From Paludisphaera borealis (lineage in GTDB: Bacteria > Planctomycetota > Planctomycetia > Isosphaerales > Isosphaeraceae): a stretch of 64,000 nt of DNA. The DNA lies in NCBI RefSeq assembly GCF_001956985.1, contig NZ_CP019082.1, forward strand, positions 4,774,001 through 4,838,000. The letters are read 5' to 3'. The translations under genes were made by a program, and so were the position numbers. The notes beneath the pieces are model-generated. The model was not told the DNA's origin and searched no databases. It saw nothing but the letters and a program-made list of their open reading frames with translations. This document shows positions 63,901-64,000 of this stretch, piece by piece; the stretch's first letter is position 1; every line of letters starts with the position of its first letter.

Positions 63901-64000
63901 CAATGGGGTCACGATCGCGGATTCCACCACCGGAATCCGATTGGTCGGCAACACGATCGGCAGCCTCGATCCCAATGTTCTCGGCAATTCTGCAAATGGT
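57914..64000 (+). CDS. giant secreted beta-helix repeat protein, N-terminal 2029 codons (3' partial)
   Basis: The frame is open from ATG 57914 (AGGGAG eight bases upstream) to the window end. The N-terminus is basic (KRTARRHSTQGAKRNRR) and followed by FEMFEERMLLATFTVV (25-40), the planctomycete LEERxLL-type export/processing motif. About 350-residue modules begin with a CSLREA-like segment, at residues about 46 (GLGSLRQAILDAN), 395 (GPGSLFDALTSAN), 751 (GPGSLFQALTNVN) and 1111 (LGSLRFALTQAS). Each contains parallel beta-helix rungs (GNTIGG, NTIGFNTTAGV, GNFIGTDGT) and the first three end in a beta-sandwich (for example VTVEVYQLTAVGVAQ, GTSVFSNVLT). After 61800 the rungs continue without the beta-sandwich. 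Likely an exported adhesin or polysaccharide-binding/lyase-like surface protein; no catalytic site is recognised. Confidence 0.9.
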   Translation, partial: MTWLKRTARRHSTQGAKRNRRDVSFEMFEERMLLATFTVVNNGDSGLGSLRQAILDANAAAGLDSIEFNASLGVITPATALPPITGQTSINTLLQTGVVIDGNGGAFDGLTLGAGANGSSIQGLTIRNFKNSIIHVQSSNNTIAGNTLGGSPGADQIGVFIDGGSSNTIGGTTAGSANTIGFSTTAGVQILGASATSNVVAGNFIGTDGTNANRGNAFGVQIVNSSGNTIGGAAGNTIGFNTTAGVSVLSGAQNVVSQNLYVGTNGAATPVPASDINLGPTGNNGQPAPSLATATLSAGDLTLQFAIGLPAGTSVTVEVYQLTAVGVAQRSSVAAKTTTTVAGVNTLTIPTPGLANGSQVLTTATVAANGTSVFSNVLTIGASSYTVTNTDPSGPGSLFDALTSANASSGGVVPIDFLLAPGSVINVSAASPLPTITHPVDINSTNAPGITIAGIAQAVDGFILGAGSGGSTIRGLTIQNFAGAGVHVYSGNNTIVGDVLGTSGALNAIGILIDGGSSNIIGGLTAAAANTISFNTTAGIQIQGASATANVVEGNRIGGDGTSGNPGNGFGVLIVNSSGNTIGGAANGAANSIGFNTTAGVNILSGTGNVVSQNLYLGTNGPATPVFSSDITLLPGANNGQPAPTLITAAVKGGQVTIQYRSNVPANTPLTLELYQLDKTTGDRVFVASKATTTQTNGGVETLAINAGLANGDQILATSTGTPANGTSVFSNLATIADLYTVSNTQSSGPGSLFQALTNVNLVAGLGGPPIEIVFNLPANPGQVIDVSQNPLPTLAHAVKIAPSFTALGLVIDGGNTALNGIVLGSNSDGSTIQGLTIRNFKSTGILVLSSSNAIGGSAPEQENKIDSNGTGIELDGASNTLVNNYIGTAPQTTSGQPAFSNAVGILILGSNNQVGGTTGVANIIQSSSIAAIQISGSTAVGNRLQQNLVTQNLQNILLTNGANRNQNSVVLESAFFAPDALNPTLITVTGTFTQNGDLPQGGPYHVEIFAQLQTADKSLIYSPAAIYLGTFDLGTNQQGFSEIIAITPQIRNVLTAFNLQIYGVTATVTSQSAGTPTEYDTSAFSNSVRAVSLYTVTNTQDYNAGDDPILGSLRFALTQASQDGKQIDFAIPQADADAGTATTWTIKLNSTIIVQGNAANSMSGIVVDGLTQTPNAGTPVIQIDGQNTAEFGLEFLNASFVADAKGFAQGVTVRGLSFYGFKTAALDFNNVQNAWVVDNYIGLDAQRSKPKQQPEEPARKQSIGVLIEGGSTNINVGLPGFVSIAGIPSAAANYIGGNDEYGVQIKGETTQFNIVAGNFIGTDGEANLANGIGVLIDGSPNNTVGGVAFVPGGTNLGINQANVIGFNSGAGIKVDGAGSKSNSILGNSIGVNPFNPTKFLPANGVGVWIADASTNFVGRGDDPHANVIGNNKGGGVLISGESLQNLVQGNYLGTDRDFNPLGNANGVDVEGGYANLIGGRVDGSANFGANTIGFNKNYGVYLAGGAWNLVQGNFIGTNAKGAALGNLKTGVYVSASDHNIIGPSPLWAPGSHDETARNVISSNVTNGVWIVNANDNLVAGNLIGAGRIGGVNFSGNMQIGVAITGGAGNVVGGPMVDGALATGVANTIVGNGTNGVEIGEAATHLSSPKIEISTAATLPNLVQGNQIARNIQNGVHVVGDMTGDSTIAWIFDNFIGTDSTGTTVYDDNDRTYGNGLSGVLLEESSTKLDTSAAAPTTPGVYVAGNVISGNGLSGITAQQGIPKTDDQGKIIPGQDFRHLFASIVSNILGLDAAGANSTAKSKSQPQKSLPLGNILDGIRISDVVGVCVGSWTDGNGQQVGGPNVISGNLGRGVEIVGQTVNGLTGVDPLDPKFSISGYLVNGNVISGNKIGTDAAGTPGSTVAGVSLGNLSDGIFLFTPGNTLIRGNLIAGNRAAGVHAATVDSLSPANVTIDGNRIGSNEFDQTLANGNGSDGVFLDKMQNVTIRGNTISQNRANGVTIADSTTGIRLVGNTIGSLDPNVLGNSANG

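Overview
The window is high-GC bacterial chromosome from a planctomycete, most likely of the Isosphaeraceae type. This rests on family content, not a database search: a DUF1559 prepilin-type protein, a PVC-type cytochrome c/membrane-bound dehydrogenase with HEAT repeats, a giant beta-helix surface protein with an FEERMLLAT export motif after a basic N-terminus, an expanded set of hybrid two-component proteins, and an inverted-repeat family built on the 24-mer ACAAGCCCGAAGCGCCAGCGAGTG. High GC creates long antisense open frames nearly everywhere; these were ignored.

Layout. 1-7649: tail of an ECF sigma factor, a DUF1559 protein, a small lipoprotein and a translationally coupled 1819-aa fusion of a ceramidase-like domain with a PVC dehydrogenase/cytochrome. 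7787-14029: polytopic membrane protein, Sir2 deacylase, FHA-MoxR pair, an intergenic stretch with regularly spaced 18-bp boxes, and a DUF5131 protein. 14392-21565: a signalling run (hybrid kinase, receiver, receiver-kinase, receiver) that runs directly into a hypothetical gene overlapping a SpoA-domain (FliM/FliN/SctQ-like) gene, with no other flagellar or type III gene in view. 21579-34776: a palindromic MITE-like element, two polytopic membrane proteins, an MFS transporter, a CusBA-type metal efflux pair with unusual metal-binding modules, and a polysaccharide export protein. 34877: tRNA-Cys.

35087-56921 is a type VI secretion (T6SS) island. The structural operon on the minus strand reads tssB-tssC-hcp-tssE-tssF-tssG-tssK-tssL-short tssM-methyltransferase. 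Beside it lie clpV, a double-FHA protein, vgrG, a PAAR protein with a C-terminal toxin-like domain interrupted by a -1 frameshift at a CCCCCCA tract, a small acidic candidate immunity gene, a lytic-transglycosylase-like effector and a CHAP-like cysteine amidase. No TssA, no TssJ and no full-length TssM with its periplasmic domain can be seen, so the envelope-spanning complex would have to differ from the proteobacterial one.

57914 to the window end is the first 2029 codons of a giant secreted beta-helix protein made of about 350-residue modules, behind a 1-kb intergenic region that ends in a structured leader.

Most unusual points: the reduced T6SS membrane complex with an operon-encoded methyltransferase; the PAAR effector frameshift at a canonical slippery heptamer; the orphan SpoA-domain pair embedded in a two-component cluster; and the ceramidase-dehydrogenase-cytochrome fusion.
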